64,000 nt of DNA from Legionella maceachernii (GTDB lineage: Bacteria > Pseudomonadota > Gammaproteobacteria > Legionellales > Legionellaceae). Location: positions 1-64,000 of the forward strand of contig NZ_FUXJ01000010.1 of the NCBI RefSeq assembly GCF_900167045.1. The letters run 5' to 3'. A program made the translations under genes and the position numbers. The notes beneath the pieces are model-generated. The model saw only the letters and a list, made by a program, of their open reading frames with translations. It made no database searches and was not told the origin of the DNA. Shown here one piece after another: positions 52,634 through 62,186 of this stretch (within the stretch, counting starts at the first letter, position 1; every line of letters begins with the position of its first letter).

Positions 52634-53374
52634 CTACATATATTGTCCGCCGTTAATATCCAGATTAGCGCCAGTTATAAAACCTGCACCAGGTGCTGCA
52701 AGAAAAGCAACTGCCTCTGCAATTTCCTCAGGTTTCCCCAATCGGCCAACGGGGATATTAGCAATAATACTTTCTAATACCTCTTCTTTCATTCCAGCAA
52801 GCATGGGCGTTTCAATGTAACCTGGAGAAATGGTGTTGACGGTGATCCCTTTACAAGCAACTTCCAGAGCTAAACTTTTGCTGAAACCGAACAGCGCTGC
52901 CTTGCTCGAGGCATAATTGCACTGACCAAACTGCCCTTTGCGACCATTAATTGATGAAATACTGATGATGCGGCCATATCCTTTATCTAACATGGGAGAT
53001 AACACATTGCGTGTCACGTTGAACACTGAATTTAAATTGGCATTAATCACTTGTTGCCATTGTTCTGGTGTCATTTTTTTCAAACTCACATCGACCGTGA
53101 TTCCAGCATTATTCACCAACACATCAATGCGCCCATAGCGTTCCATTACAAGAGTGGCTAGATTTTCGCAATCGGCAAAATTCTCAATGTTGGCATAGAT
53201 GATATCGATATCGTAACCTGCCTCCTTTTGCATTGCTTGCCAGTGCTTGGCTTCCTCATGCTTACCGTGTTTAAAATAACAGGCAACAACTTGATAGTCC
53301 GCTGCAAGCCGTCTGCAAATTGCCGTGCCAATCCCACCAGTGCCTCCCGTAACCACAGCCGTCATCCGTTCCAT
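52634..53374 (-). CDS. phaB: Acetoacetyl-CoA reductase (paralogue 2)
   Basis: A 246-aa reductase of the same family, with VTGGTGGIGTAICRRLAADY, NNAGITVDVSLKKMTPEQWQ, the serine in ISISSINGRKGQFGQ and YASSKAALFGFSKSL. It ends in GFITGANLDINGGQYM, typical of PhaB. It is first in the phaB-phaB pair. The two differ in the cofactor region and may prefer different cofactors or chain lengths. No thiolase (phaA) gene is in the window. Confidence 0.9.
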   Translation of the reverse strand: MERMTAVVTGGTGGIGTAICRRLAADYQVVACYFKHGKHEEAKHWQAMQKEAGYDIDIIYANIENFADCENLATLVMERYGRIDVLVNNAGITVDVSLKKMTPEQWQQVINANLNSVFNVTRNVLSPMLDKGYGRIISISSINGRKGQFGQCNYASSKAALFGFSKSLALEVACKGITVNTISPGYIETPMLAGMKEEVLESIIANIPVGRLGKPEEIAEAVAFLAAPGAGFITGANLDINGGQYM

Positions 53375-53545
53375 AAAAAACTCTCCTCAAATTGTGATTG
53401 GTCATTATTACTTCAAAGCAAAAGTACGCGAATGTCAATCTTCATTGTTGGTGAATATTATAATTTTAGCAACAGATTATTTGCTGGCGCGAATTTAAGA
53501 GCACTTATTGATGTATGAAAAAATTTTTATTGGAAAGGAGGACGC

Positions 53546-53571
53546 TATACCGCGCAGTATCACGCGGTATA
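53546..53571 (-). terminator. Hairpin after the desaturase gene
   Basis: TATACCGCG at 53546-53554 pairs with CGCGGTATA at 53563-53571 around eight bases, about 40 bases after the desaturase stop on the minus strand. A T-rich stretch follows some 20 bases on. Confidence 0.45.
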
Positions 53572-53609
53572 ACAGTGCAGAGGAATATCAGCAAATAAAG
53601 TGAATCGCT

Positions 53610-54797
53610 CTAACTCAGTTTGGCAGGTTGTAGTACATAACCTCTTATATGGAGAGCAAATTGACGCAAAACGTCTAACCCTGACTCTTCCGCTTGTTTA
53701 CACCACTGCTGCAATGCATCCACTAGTTCTTTTTGAGAACTCGCCGTCTTTAGCCAGATATTTTGTAAAGACTGACGGTAATTATAAACCACACGAATTT
53801 GCTCGTATTTTTCGAGCAATGTTTGTAACCGTGTTTTTGCTCGAGGGGATAATAAGATATCTTGACGACGCAACAGCCTTCCCGCACGCTGGAATAATCG
53901 CTTATCGGCTTTGTTGAGTGTACTGGAGCGCTCGTGCTTTAAAATAGGGCGTACAACTCGATGGTAGTAATGAGACATGATTTGAAAGCGATTACTAATA
54001 ACGGCCTTCACTGTATCCAAATCAATATGCAATTTACCTGCATCACGAGCTAGCTTAGGCGGCAATTTTTTAACTTTAGCAAGACCTAAAAACGAGAGAC
54101 AACGGATATAAAACCATCCAATATCAAATTCCCACCACTTTATCGAAAATTTGGCAGAAGAAGCAAAGGTATGATGATTATTATGCAATTCTTCACCACC
54201 TATCCAAAATCCCCAAGGAATGATGTTAGTGGCCGCATCAGGACATTCAAAATTACGATATCCAAAATAATGACCGATGCCATTAATAACGCCCGCTGCG
54301 TGAACGGGAATCCACATCATTTGAATTGCCCAAATGGAAATTCCAGGAAGACCGAAAAGCACAAGATTAATGAGTAACATCAATAAAATGCCTTTGGAGG
54401 AAAGTTTTGTGTAAATATTACGCTCCACCCAATCATTTGGCGTACCGTGAGAATATTTAGCAATCATTTCTCTGTCTTTAGCTGCGTCTCGATAAAGTTC
54501 TGCCCCCTGCCAAAATACCTTTTTCAATCCCAAAACCTTAGGACTATGGGGATCCCCTTCGATATCGCAGGTGGCATGATGTTTACGGTGAATGGCCACC
54601 CATTCAGCGGTAATCATTCCAGTAGTTAACCAAAGCCAAAATCGAAAAAAATGACTAATAATCGGATGCAAGGTTAAGGCACGATGAGTTTGATTGCGAT
54701 GCAGGTATATCGTAACCGCAGCGATGGTAATTTGTGTTAACACAATCGTTGCTATCACATAACCCCATAATGACAGGTTTAAAATACCATAGATCAT
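53610..54797 (-). CDS. Acyl-CoA/fatty-acid desaturase (delta-9 type)
   Basis: A 395-aa membrane di-iron enzyme that puts a double bond in fatty acyl chains. The three histidine boxes are present: HRNQTHR, HRKHH (with the preceding TAEWVAIHRKH) and HNNHH (in GGEELHNNHHTFAS), spaced by membrane segments. Enzymes of this type need an electron donor not encoded nearby. The C-terminal 130 residues are charged and helical, longer than the minimal desaturase core. It has no operon partner. Confidence 0.88.
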   Translation of the reverse strand: MIYGILNLSLWGYVIATIVLTQITIAAVTIYLHRNQTHRALTLHPIISHFFRFWLWLTTGMITAEWVAIHRKHHATCDIEGDPHSPKVLGLKKVFWQGAELYRDAAKDREMIAKYSHGTPNDWVERNIYTKLSSKGILLMLLINLVLFGLPGISIWAIQMMWIPVHAAGVINGIGHYFGYRNFECPDAATNIIPWGFWIGGEELHNNHHTFASSAKFSIKWWEFDIGWFYIRCLSFLGLAKVKKLPPKLARDAGKLHIDLDTVKAVISNRFQIMSHYYHRVVRPILKHERSSTLNKADKRLFQRAGRLLRRQDILLSPRAKTRLQTLLEKYEQIRVVYNYRQSLQNIWLKTASSQKELVDALQQWCKQAEESGLDVLRQFALHIRGYVLQPAKLS

Positions 54798-55018
54798 AAG
54801 CTACTCCGATTGCAAATTAATAATTTGACGACAACGATATTCGCTGAAAATCTGGTAAAATGCACAAAGAGCAACCTAGATTTAGGTAGAACAATATCAG
54901 CTGTCTTACTTTATAATAACACAAAACCTATAATTTCATTGCAACAATTCGACTTGTGAACGATAATTTTAGATATAACTTGTAAAACAGGACTCAAGCA
55001 ATTCCTCAGGATAGAACT

Positions 55019-55258
55019 ATGAATGGAAAATTAGAACGCTTATTTGAAAACTTAGTCCCCTTTCTTTTATTAGGAATTGCTGTTGCGCTTGTAATAGGGC
55101 TGTTCATTATGTTTTCTTATGTTTTAATGTGGGGGTTTTTGATTGGCCTCGTAATGTGGGCAATTTATTCGGTAAAAAATTTACTTTTCCCTCGGCAAGC
55201 TAGCACCCCTCCGGTTAAGCGCAAAGGACGGATTATAGAACATAATGATCAAGACTAA
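55019..55258 (+). CDS. Small two-helix membrane protein
   Basis: A 79-aa protein with two membrane helices (about 13-35 and 37-52) and a short basic cytoplasmic-type tail (PPVKRKGRIIEHNDQD). The ATG directly follows AGGATAGAACT. I do not recognise a family. It lies before mutM with a 54-base gap and may share its transcript. Confidence is in the coding potential only. Confidence 0.6.
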   Translation: MNGKLERLFENLVPFLLLGIAVALVIGLFIMFSYVLMWGFLIGLVMWAIYSVKNLLFPRQASTPPVKRKGRIIEHNDQD

Positions 55259-55312
55259 TATCCTATCAATCTCAAGGTATCTTTGGTCTTTGTGAATGGT
55301 TAATTGAATAGA

Positions 55313-56134
55313 ATGCCTGAATTACCCGAAGTAGAAATTACACGACAAGGCATCAGCCCGTTTTTGCTTTATCAAACGATCACTGCCACTGTGATAAGGC
55401 ATCAACAATTACGCTTGGTTGTTCCGCCAGACCTTCAACAACGGTGTGTAGGAAAACAAGTTAAAGCCATTTCACGTCGAGCAAAATACCTGCTATTCGA
55501 GTTATCTGAAGGTTTTTTGCTCAACCATCTAGGTATGTCGGGACACTTACGAATCGTTACACAAGATGTTGCGCCAGGTAAGCATGATCATCTTGATTTA
55601 ATCTTAAGCAATGGAAAAGTACTTCGCTACAATGACCCTCGTCGCTTTGGCCTTTGGCTTTATATAGAGAAAAATCCTGATCACCATCCTCTCTTAGCGC
55701 ATTTGGGACCTGAACCTTTATCTGAAACTTTTAACCCAACGTATCTTTTCAGTCGTGCTCGCGGCAAAACGCAAAACATTAAAGCATTTATCATGAGAAA
55801 TGATATTGTGGTGGGCGTGGGTAATATCTATGCCACTGAAAGTTTATTTAAGGCAGGTATTCATCCATTAACCGCTGCTGGCCGTGTGACTTTTGCCGAT
55901 TTTGCCAAACTTGCTCCCTCCATTAAGCAAGTATTGCAGCAGGCAATTCATGCTGGAGGTACAACACTGCGTGATTTTTATGCCGCAGATGGAAAACCGG
56001 GTTATTTTGTCAACAAACTGCAAGTGTATGGTCGTAAAAATATGCCTTGTTATCAATGCAGCACGACAGTTGAAACCGTAACCATTGCGGGACGTACTTC
56101 TGCATTTTGCCCTGTTTGCCAACCTAAAACTTAA
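55313..56134 (+). CDS. mutM: Formamidopyrimidine-DNA glycosylase
   Basis: A 273-aa base-excision repair enzyme that removes 8-oxoguanine and cuts the abasic site. The start must be the ATG at 55313 because the mature N-terminal Pro2, the catalytic nucleophile, and Glu3 are in PELPEVE. LLNHLGMSGHLRI, NDPRRFG and the C-terminal zinc finger (CYQCSTTVETVTIAGRTSAF with CPVCQ closing it) are all intact. It is normal in length. Confidence 0.97.
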   Translation: MPELPEVEITRQGISPFLLYQTITATVIRHQQLRLVVPPDLQQRCVGKQVKAISRRAKYLLFELSEGFLLNHLGMSGHLRIVTQDVAPGKHDHLDLILSNGKVLRYNDPRRFGLWLYIEKNPDHHPLLAHLGPEPLSETFNPTYLFSRARGKTQNIKAFIMRNDIVVGVGNIYATESLFKAGIHPLTAAGRVTFADFAKLAPSIKQVLQQAIHAGGTTLRDFYAADGKPGYFVNKLQVYGRKNMPCYQCSTTVETVTIAGRTSAFCPVCQPKT

Positions 56135-56306
56135 GTGGATAAATCTTAATAAACAGGAAGTGAGACAGTATTGTGTAACCAGCGATTTTTATCTCCTTTT
56201 TTAGCATCTATTGTTAATCCATATTTGAGAATTCGCATTCTTTTCTCTTCGCAACCAGAAAGACTTGCAGTATCATCAAGCCACTGTTTACCCTTCATTC
56301 ATGATT

Positions 56307-57035
56307 ATGAAAATCAGCAAATTACGTACCCAATGGATTATGGTTCTTTCTGCTTTATACACTGCGAATGCTTGCTTCCGCTCTATCGTAAGAAGTTTTT
56401 TAGGAACCACTAACCGAGCATGGGTGGATCGCACTATCCTTCGCTGGGCGAATCGCATTCTTAATTTAGTGAAGGTGCAATGTAAAGTCATCAATCCCTA
56501 TCATGTCAAACCGCTGCCAGGTAGAGCCACAATCATCATGTGCAACCACAGTAGCCTGTATGATATTCCCATTAGCTTTAAGGCATTTCCTGAATATTCA
56601 ATTCGCATGCTCGCTAAAAAAGAATTATCAAAAATACCGCTCATGGGAAAAGGAATGGCTGCAGCAGAATTCCCTTTTATTGATCGGCACAACCGACATC
56701 AGGCAGTGAAAGATTTAGAAAAAGCACGTCAACTGTTAGAAAGCGGTATCATTATGTGGATAGCGCCTGAAGGAACTCGCTCCAAGGACGGTAAACTGGC
56801 TCCCTTTAAAAAAGGCGCATTTATTACGGCCATTGCCGCTCAAGCCATGATTATTCCTGTGGGTATTCGTGGTGCTTATGACATTCTTCCGGCACGGACT
56901 ACTCAATTTAATGTGAATCAAACGGCTGAAATACATGTTGGCAAAGCAATCGATGCTTCTCAATATACCTATGAAACTCGGAACAAACTGGTTGAGGAAG
57001 TCCATCAAGCAATAAAAGAATTAGTGGGAGAGTAA
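56307..57035 (+). CDS. plsC: 1-acyl-sn-glycerol-3-phosphate acyltransferase
   Basis: A 242-aa membrane-bound acyltransferase that makes phosphatidic acid. The catalytic motif I is CNHSSLYDIP (HX4D), followed by FPFIDRHNR, the motif III-type WIAPEGTRSKDGKL and IIPVGIRGAYDIL. An N-terminal hydrophobic anchor (IMVLSALYTAN) is present. The start is unclear: ATGs at 56301 and 56307 and a longer frame at 56265 are all possible. It follows mutM by about 170 bases. Confidence 0.88.
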   Translation: MKISKLRTQWIMVLSALYTANACFRSIVRSFLGTTNRAWVDRTILRWANRILNLVKVQCKVINPYHVKPLPGRATIIMCNHSSLYDIPISFKAFPEYSIRMLAKKELSKIPLMGKGMAAAEFPFIDRHNRHQAVKDLEKARQLLESGIIMWIAPEGTRSKDGKLAPFKKGAFITAIAAQAMIIPVGIRGAYDILPARTTQFNVNQTAEIHVGKAIDASQYTYETRNKLVEEVHQAIKELVGE

Positions 57036-57057
57036 TTTCCCAAAGCGGTCGCGCGCG

Positions 57058-58782
57058 CTAATAGTTAAAACCATACCCTTGTTTCTGCTGCTGTTGAGTA
57101 ATCACCGCAGCTAATCCCATGTCTCTTGGATCAGAGGCAGCAGTAACAAGGTTATTTGCTTTATCCCATGTAATTGCCTGCATATCGCCGTAATACTGTT
57201 TCAGTAGCATCAACTTATAGCCCATTGCTTTCAAGTCCGCTTGAAGGGTCGGAGAAAACGTTTCTGGTTCAATTTGTAACCAATCAGGCAAGTATTGATG
57301 ATGGAAACGCATACCAGAAACTATGGTAATTGCACCTTGGAAATCATTAAATGCTAAAGAAGCTAATAATACCATTGTCGGAATACGACTTCCTCCAGGC
57401 GTTCCCAAAATAGCTAACCGTCCTGGCATTTCAAGAAAAGTAGGAGCCATACTTGATAATGGCCTTTTTCCAGGCTGAATAGCATTAACATCACTGCCCA
57501 CTATACCATAGACATTTCTAGCTCCCGATTTAATAGAAAAATCATCCATTTCATCATTGAGCAATACTCCGGTACCTGCAGGCACTACACTGGAACCAAA
57601 AATATAATTAACGGTCATTGTTGCGGAAACACGATTACCTTCATTGTCTAAAATAACCATCTGAGTGGTACTTTGACTCTCCTTATCGGACTTTGCGCCT
57701 TGTAACACGTCGCTGGGTAAAGCCTTATTTGCAGGAATTAATTGTCGTAACTGTTTTGCATTCTCAGCAGACAACAGCATGTCTAATGGGATGTTCACAA
57801 AATCAGGATCGGCTAAAAATCTAGCCCGTTGCCAAAAAGCGAGTCGCATCGCTTCGACAATATAATGCACCCATTGCACTTTGGTTAGAGACTGCAACGG
57901 ATAATCAGCCAATATATTTAACATTGTAATCAGCCCTACTCCTCCCGCGGAAGGTGGAGGTGCAGTAATAATCAACATGTTATGAAATGCACTTTGCAAT
58001 GGTTCACGCACTTTAATTTGATAACGCGCCAGGTCCTCCAAAGACCAGATTCCTCCAGCAGCCCTTACTCCCTTTACCAATCGGTTAGCAATTTCTCCGC
58101 GATAAAAACCATCATGACCTTTCTCAGCTAATGTTTTTAAGGTCTTAGCTAGGTCCGGTTGCTTAAGTTGCTCACCAATTCGATAAGGCAGCCCGTTGTG
58201 CAAAAAAACAGCAGCACTATCTGGATAACGCTTGAGCATTTGCAGGCGATCTTGCAATGTCAGAAAATAATTAAATTGGTGATCGGCAGCAAACCCCTGT
58301 TCGGCAAGACGAATTGCAGGTGCTAAAGATTTCGCTAAAGGAAGACGCCCATAATGTTCGGCAACATAAACGAGTGTAGCAGGCTCACCGGGTATTGCGG
58401 CAGCTAGTCCCCCATTCAGTGACAATCCAGGCACAGGATTACCTTCTTTATCCAAAAACATATCCTTATGGGCGGCCAGCGGGGCAATTTCACGCCCATC
58501 AATAAAGACATTTTTTTTATCTTTTTCAATATGCAATAGCCAAAAACCTCCACCTCCTAATCCAGAATGATAAGGTGCTACTACAGCAAGTGTTGCGGCA
58601 ACCGCCACAGCGGCATCGAACGCATTGCCACCGCCCGCAAGTATTTCTAATCCAGCATTGGTTGCCAATGGATGGGCTGAAGCAACAGCATAGGCTGGAG
58701 GAGTGGAGGGAAACTCTGCTCTACCAAACGAATGAATGCCTAATAGGGCGATAAGTAATGCTATAGCTTGCGATGCCTTCAT
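57058..58782 (-). CDS. ggt: Gamma-glutamyltransferase
   Basis: A 574-aa secreted N-terminal nucleophile hydrolase that transfers or hydrolyses gamma-glutamyl groups, mainly of glutathione. It has a signal peptide ([19 protein letters not shown]). After the propeptide/large-subunit part, the autocleavage threonine is in [13 protein letters not shown], followed by [12 protein letters not shown] and [13 protein letters not shown], which bind substrate. The protein is expected to mature into two subunits in the periplasm. It starts inside the end of coaD (four-base overlap), so the two are coupled. Confidence 0.93.
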   Translation of the reverse strand: MKASQAIALLIALLGIHSFGRAEFPSTPPAYAVASAHPLATNAGLEILAGGGNAFDAAVAVAATLAVVAPYHSGLGGGGFWLLHIEKDKKNVFIDGREIAPLAAHKDMFLDKEGNPVPGLSLNGGLAAAIPGEPATLVYVAEHYGRLPLAKSLAPAIRLAEQGFAADHQFNYFLTLQDRLQMLKRYPDSAAVFLHNGLPYRIGEQLKQPDLAKTLKTLAEKGHDGFYRGEIANRLVKGVRAAGGIWSLEDLARYQIKVREPLQSAFHNMLIITAPPPSAGGVGLITMLNILADYPLQSLTKVQWVHYIVEAMRLAFWQRARFLADPDFVNIPLDMLLSAENAKQLRQLIPANKALPSDVLQGAKSDKESQSTTQMVILDNEGNRVSATMTVNYIFGSSVVPAGTGVLLNDEMDDFSIKSGARNVYGIVGSDVNAIQPGKRPLSSMAPTFLEMPGRLAILGTPGGSRIPTMVLLASLAFNDFQGAITIVSGMRFHHQYLPDWLQIEPETFSPTLQADLKAMGYKLMLLKQYYGDMQAITWDKANNLVTAASDPRDMGLAAVITQQQQKQGYGFNY

Positions 58783-59267
58783 GGATTTTGCTTTCTCCGT
58801 TGCTCCAGGGCTCTAACGACAGAAGAGGGTACAAATTGAGAAACGTCGCCACCTAAAGATGAAATTTCTCGCACTAGAGTTGATGAAATAAACATCAAGT
58901 GTTCAGATGGGGTTAAGAATAGGGTTTCTATTTCCTTTGATAATTTGCGGTTCATACCCGCCAACTGAAATTCATATTCAAAATCATTGACAGCACGAAG
59001 CCCTCGTAAAATGATATTTGCTTTTTGTTCATGGACAAAATCAATCAATAAACTATTAAAACCTATCACTGAGACGCCAGGTAAAGCGCCTACAGCATCT
59101 TGTATTAACTCAATTCGCGTTGCTAAGGAAAGATAAGGCCGCTTTGCACTATTACTTGCGACACCGACCACAAGTTCTGGAAAAAGCTTAGAGGCACGCG
59201 TAATAATATCGACATGACCATTAGTCACTGGATCAAAAGTCCCTGGATAAATTGCTTTGTGTTTCAT
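58779..59267 (-). CDS. coaD: Phosphopantetheine adenylyltransferase
   Basis: A 162-aa enzyme for the fourth step of coenzyme A synthesis. The nucleotidyltransferase motif [18 protein letters not shown] is intact, as are [20 protein letters not shown] and [20 protein letters not shown] start at the ATG at 59267; the upstream frame to 59288 lacks a ribosome site. The gene overlaps ggt by four bases. Confidence 0.96.
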   Translation of the reverse strand: MKHKAIYPGTFDPVTNGHVDIITRASKLFPELVVGVASNSAKRPYLSLATRIELIQDAVGALPGVSVIGFNSLLIDFVHEQKANIILRGLRAVNDFEYEFQLAGMNRKLSKEIETLFLTPSEHLMFISSTLVREISSLGGDVSQFVPSSVVRALEQRRKQNP

Positions 59268-59358
59268 GATAACAAGCTTTAATTGCAAGTTTTGGCAGTC
59301 TAGCGTATTGTGATAAGAAAAACTATTGCCTTAACAAGGATGAAACGGAGGATTGCAA

Positions 59359-60147
59359 ATGATTGCCATTCGCAGTGTTTGTATTATTTCTTTCTTACTA
59401 CTCTCAGCCTGCGCACACCACGCACCGATTGAAGCCCCTCTTAATCCTGAACTTTCTCGAGTTCCCGAAGTGACTGCGGAAACAGAAACATCCGTCAGTA
59501 AGGATCAATCCATTACTCAGACAGACGCTCGAACTCGGACTAAACCAGCGCTTGATGAGAAAGAAACGGTTCCTGCTGATGGCAAAGTACTCGGTGAAAA
59601 TAAAAAAACGACCAAAGAAATTGCTGCTTCTCCTGAAAAAGAGAAAAAAGGAACGAAATCATCCTCAGCAGCTTCCAGAGTCTCTTCATGGGATATTTCT
59701 GGCGCACTGGCTGCACGAAGTAAAAATAAAGGCTGGAGCGCTTCTGTTAATTGGGTGCAACGAGGGGCTAGCCAATACCAAATTCGTCTGTCAGGTCCTT
59801 TAGGAAGCGGAACGGTTATGATTAGCCGAAGTGGCGGTGCTGTGACCCTCCGTGACGGCCCGAAAACCGTCACATCGGCAAATGCGGAGTCCCTGCTGAA
59901 ACAGCAAACTGGCATTCGACTTCCTGTGACAAACTTATATTATTGGATAAGAGGCATTCCTGCCCCTGGTGCAGTTCAAGGAGAAAAACGTGATCCTGCT
60001 GGTCATTTAACTCTACTAAAGCAGGGAGGTTATACTATTCAATACTTGCAATATACTTCTACTGCAGGCACCCTTCTTCCTACAAATGTAAAACTTCAGG
60101 GTAATGGTATTTTCATTAAATTCATTATTAAAAACTGGAGAGTATAA
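59359..60147 (+). CDS. lolB: Outer-membrane lipoprotein insertion factor LolB
   Basis: A 262-aa lipoprotein that receives lipoproteins from LolA and places them in the outer membrane. The signal ends in the lipobox LLSAC (Cys18). The ATG at 59359 follows GGAGG by seven bases. The LolB domain starts at WDISGALAARSKNKGWSASV, with the loop LSGPLGSGTVMI and later YWIRGIPAPGAVQ. An unusual Lys/Glu/Thr-rich linker of about 85 residues separates the lipid anchor from the domain, making it longer than usual. Normally ispE follows; here it does not. Confidence 0.88.
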   Translation: MIAIRSVCIISFLLLSACAHHAPIEAPLNPELSRVPEVTAETETSVSKDQSITQTDARTRTKPALDEKETVPADGKVLGENKKTTKEIAASPEKEKKGTKSSSAASRVSSWDISGALAARSKNKGWSASVNWVQRGASQYQIRLSGPLGSGTVMISRSGGAVTLRDGPKTVTSANAESLLKQQTGIRLPVTNLYYWIRGIPAPGAVQGEKRDPAGHLTLLKQGGYTIQYLQYTSTAGTLLPTNVKLQGNGIFIKFIIKNWRV

Positions 60148-60399
60148 CCAGTTAGCTTTTTAGAGGGCCATCAATTTTCAAGCGGAAAAAATAAAGTTGG
60201 TGGCTACTGGTGTTAACTGCTTAGAGCTTGGGAAATGTAAAAATAAACATTCATCCCGTTGACAAGACCTCAAATACTTTGCAAAATACGCAGCACGTTG
60301 CATTCGTGCACACTATTCATGGAATGAATAAGCCTAGTCTACATTTTGTCTGAGATAGTAGAATGTAAACAGGCTCTAATGAGAATCTACAAAACTTTT

Positions 60400-60474
60400 T
60401 GGGGTGTCGCCAAGTGGTAAGGCACAGGGTTTTGATCCCTGCATTCCTAGGTTCGAATCCTAGCACCCCAGCCA
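60400..60474 (+). tRNA. tRNA-Gln (TTG)
   Basis: A full cloverleaf with encoded CCA: TGGGGTG pairs with CACCCCA, the anticodon arm CAGGG-TTTTGAT-CCCTG carries TTG for glutamine CAA codons, and GGTTCGAATCC forms the T-arm. It lies between lolB and prs, as tRNA-Gln often does in gammaproteobacteria. Confidence 0.97.
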
Positions 60475-60624
60475 CAATCTTGTTGATTCAAGTAAACAGA
60501 CGGCAGAAGATACCCGGGAAGGATGCGTTCATCCGGATCGCTCAAATAATAACTATATCTTTCTGGCTGTCTTCTGCTATGTGTTTAAGATAACCTGGCT
60601 AAACTCATCGAAGGCTTTTTACAC

Positions 60625-61572
60625 ATGTCGACAATGATGATCTTCACCGGCAATGCTAACCCAGAGCTGGCACTTAAAATAGCTTCCCATTTGCAGATTC
60701 CTATCGGTCAAGCGACTGTAGGCACCTTCAGTGATGGCGAAACCATGGTTGAAATACTTGAGAATGTTCGTGGCCGCGATGTCTTTGTCGTGCAATCGAC
60801 TTGTGCTCCAGCTAACGACAATTTGATGGAATTGTTAATCATGGCGGATGCCTTGCGGCGCTCTTCTGCAGGTCGAATTACTGCGGTTGTTCCCTATTTT
60901 GGCTATGCTCGCCAAGACCGCCGCGTTCGCTCAGCACGTGTTCCAATTACGGCGAAGGTGGTGGCAGACATGATGGCATCGGTTGGTATCTGTCGAGTTC
61001 TCACTGTGGATTTGCATGCTGACCAAATTCAGGGTTTTTTCTACATGCCTGTGGATAACGTTTACTCCACCCCCGTGTTGCTTGAAGACATTAAGCAGCA
61101 AAATCTGCCTAATATTATGGTTGTTTCTCCGGATGTAGGAGGGGTAGTTCGTGCACGTGCCATGGCAAAATTACTCAATGACGCAGAATTATCCATTATC
61201 GACAAGCGCCGTAGTGGTCCAAACAAATCCGAGGTGATGCATATTATCGGAGAACCGGCTGGGAGACATTGCCTCATTATTGACGATATTGTGGATACAG
61301 CAGGAACATTATGCTCAGCCGCTTATCAATTAAAGGGGAATGGCGCTACCAGCGTAAGAGCATACATTACTCATCCCGTTTTATCAGGACCTGCAGTAGA
61401 AAATATTAAGCACTCTTCTTTAGACGAGGTCGTTGTCACCGACACTATACCTCTTAGTGAAGCAGCAAAGCGCTGTGAGAAAATTAGGGTAGTCAGTTTA
61501 GCTGATATGCTTGCCCAAGCAATTAAGCGAGTGAATGTTGAAGAATCGGTAAGCTCAATGTTTACAGAGTAA
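60625..61572 (+). CDS. prs: Ribose-phosphate pyrophosphokinase
   Basis: A 315-aa enzyme that makes PRPP from ribose 5-phosphate and ATP for nucleotide, histidine and tryptophan synthesis. It has [33 protein letters not shown] (metal site) and the PRPP loop [13 protein letters not shown]. Full length. An ATG three codons in is another possible start. It ends in a bidirectional terminator shared with fis. Confidence 0.97.
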   Translation: MSTMMIFTGNANPELALKIASHLQIPIGQATVGTFSDGETMVEILENVRGRDVFVVQSTCAPANDNLMELLIMADALRRSSAGRITAVVPYFGYARQDRRVRSARVPITAKVVADMMASVGICRVLTVDLHADQIQGFFYMPVDNVYSTPVLLEDIKQQNLPNIMVVSPDVGGVVRARAMAKLLNDAELSIIDKRRSGPNKSEVMHIIGEPAGRHCLIIDDIVDTAGTLCSAAYQLKGNGATSVRAYITHPVLSGPAVENIKHSSLDEVVVTDTIPLSEAAKRCEKIRVVSLADMLAQAIKRVNVEESVSSMFTE

Positions 61573-61620
61573 TTAATCTCGCCTCAAGCCCGGAATAGTG
61601 ATCATTGTTTAGCGTTAATC

Positions 61621-61646
61621 AAAAGGAAGCTTAAAGCTTCCTTTTT
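61621..61646. terminator. Bidirectional terminator between prs and fis
   Basis: AAAAGGAAGC at 61621-61630 pairs with GCTTCCTTTT at 61636-61645 around five bases, with A-runs and T-runs on each side suited to both strands. Confidence 0.8.
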
Positions 61647-61667
61647 ACATCAGAGTAGCGCAGAACT

Positions 61668-61949
61668 TTAGTCTCGCGTACCCACGTATTTATCGTCAAA
61701 ATATTTGCGTAGCTTAGTCCTTAGTGTGCCTCTGCTTATGCCTAGCATAATCGCTGCACGTGATTGGTTATACTTGCAATGTTCCATTACAGCGCGAAAT
61801 AGAGGCGTCTCAATTTCCTCAAGAACAAACTGGTACAGGTCAACAGGATCAGTTCCCTTCAGCTCGGCGAAATACTTCTGCACTGATTGAGTGACACTCG
61901 CGGCCAGTGACGCAGTTGAATCCCCGGCTTCACTACTGATTGTTGTCAT
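61668..61949 (-). CDS. fis: Fis-family nucleoid-associated regulator
   Basis: A 93-aa DNA-bending protein of the Fis family, which adjusts growth-phase and virulence genes; Legionella carries several. The C-terminal helix-turn-helix is clear (NQSRAAIMLGISRGTLRTKL), and the preceding helix starts DLYQFVLEEIETPLFRAVM. It is monocistronic, without the dusB partner common in enterics, and has a 240-base upstream gap suited to regulation. GGAGGAG precedes the ATG. Confidence 0.93.
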   Translation of the reverse strand: MTTISSEAGDSTASLAASVTQSVQKYFAELKGTDPVDLYQFVLEEIETPLFRAVMEHCKYNQSRAAIMLGISRGTLRTKLRKYFDDKYVGTRD

Positions 61950-62186
61950 TATTATTCACTCCTCCTTTAAAAATCAGCATCTTACCTAATAGAACAATTC
62001 CTGACAAGTCTACTTTGGAAAATTTGACTTAAACTCAGGAATTATCGAGCGAATTAAGCATGCTCAACTCACTCTAATCGAGTTCATTTTGTATGTGCTC
62101 AGTTCCTTACCAGAGAACAACCGTAGAGTTCCGCACTTCCATTTGGTCGTTCAGTTAAATATTAACGAGAAACTACCCCACCATTT

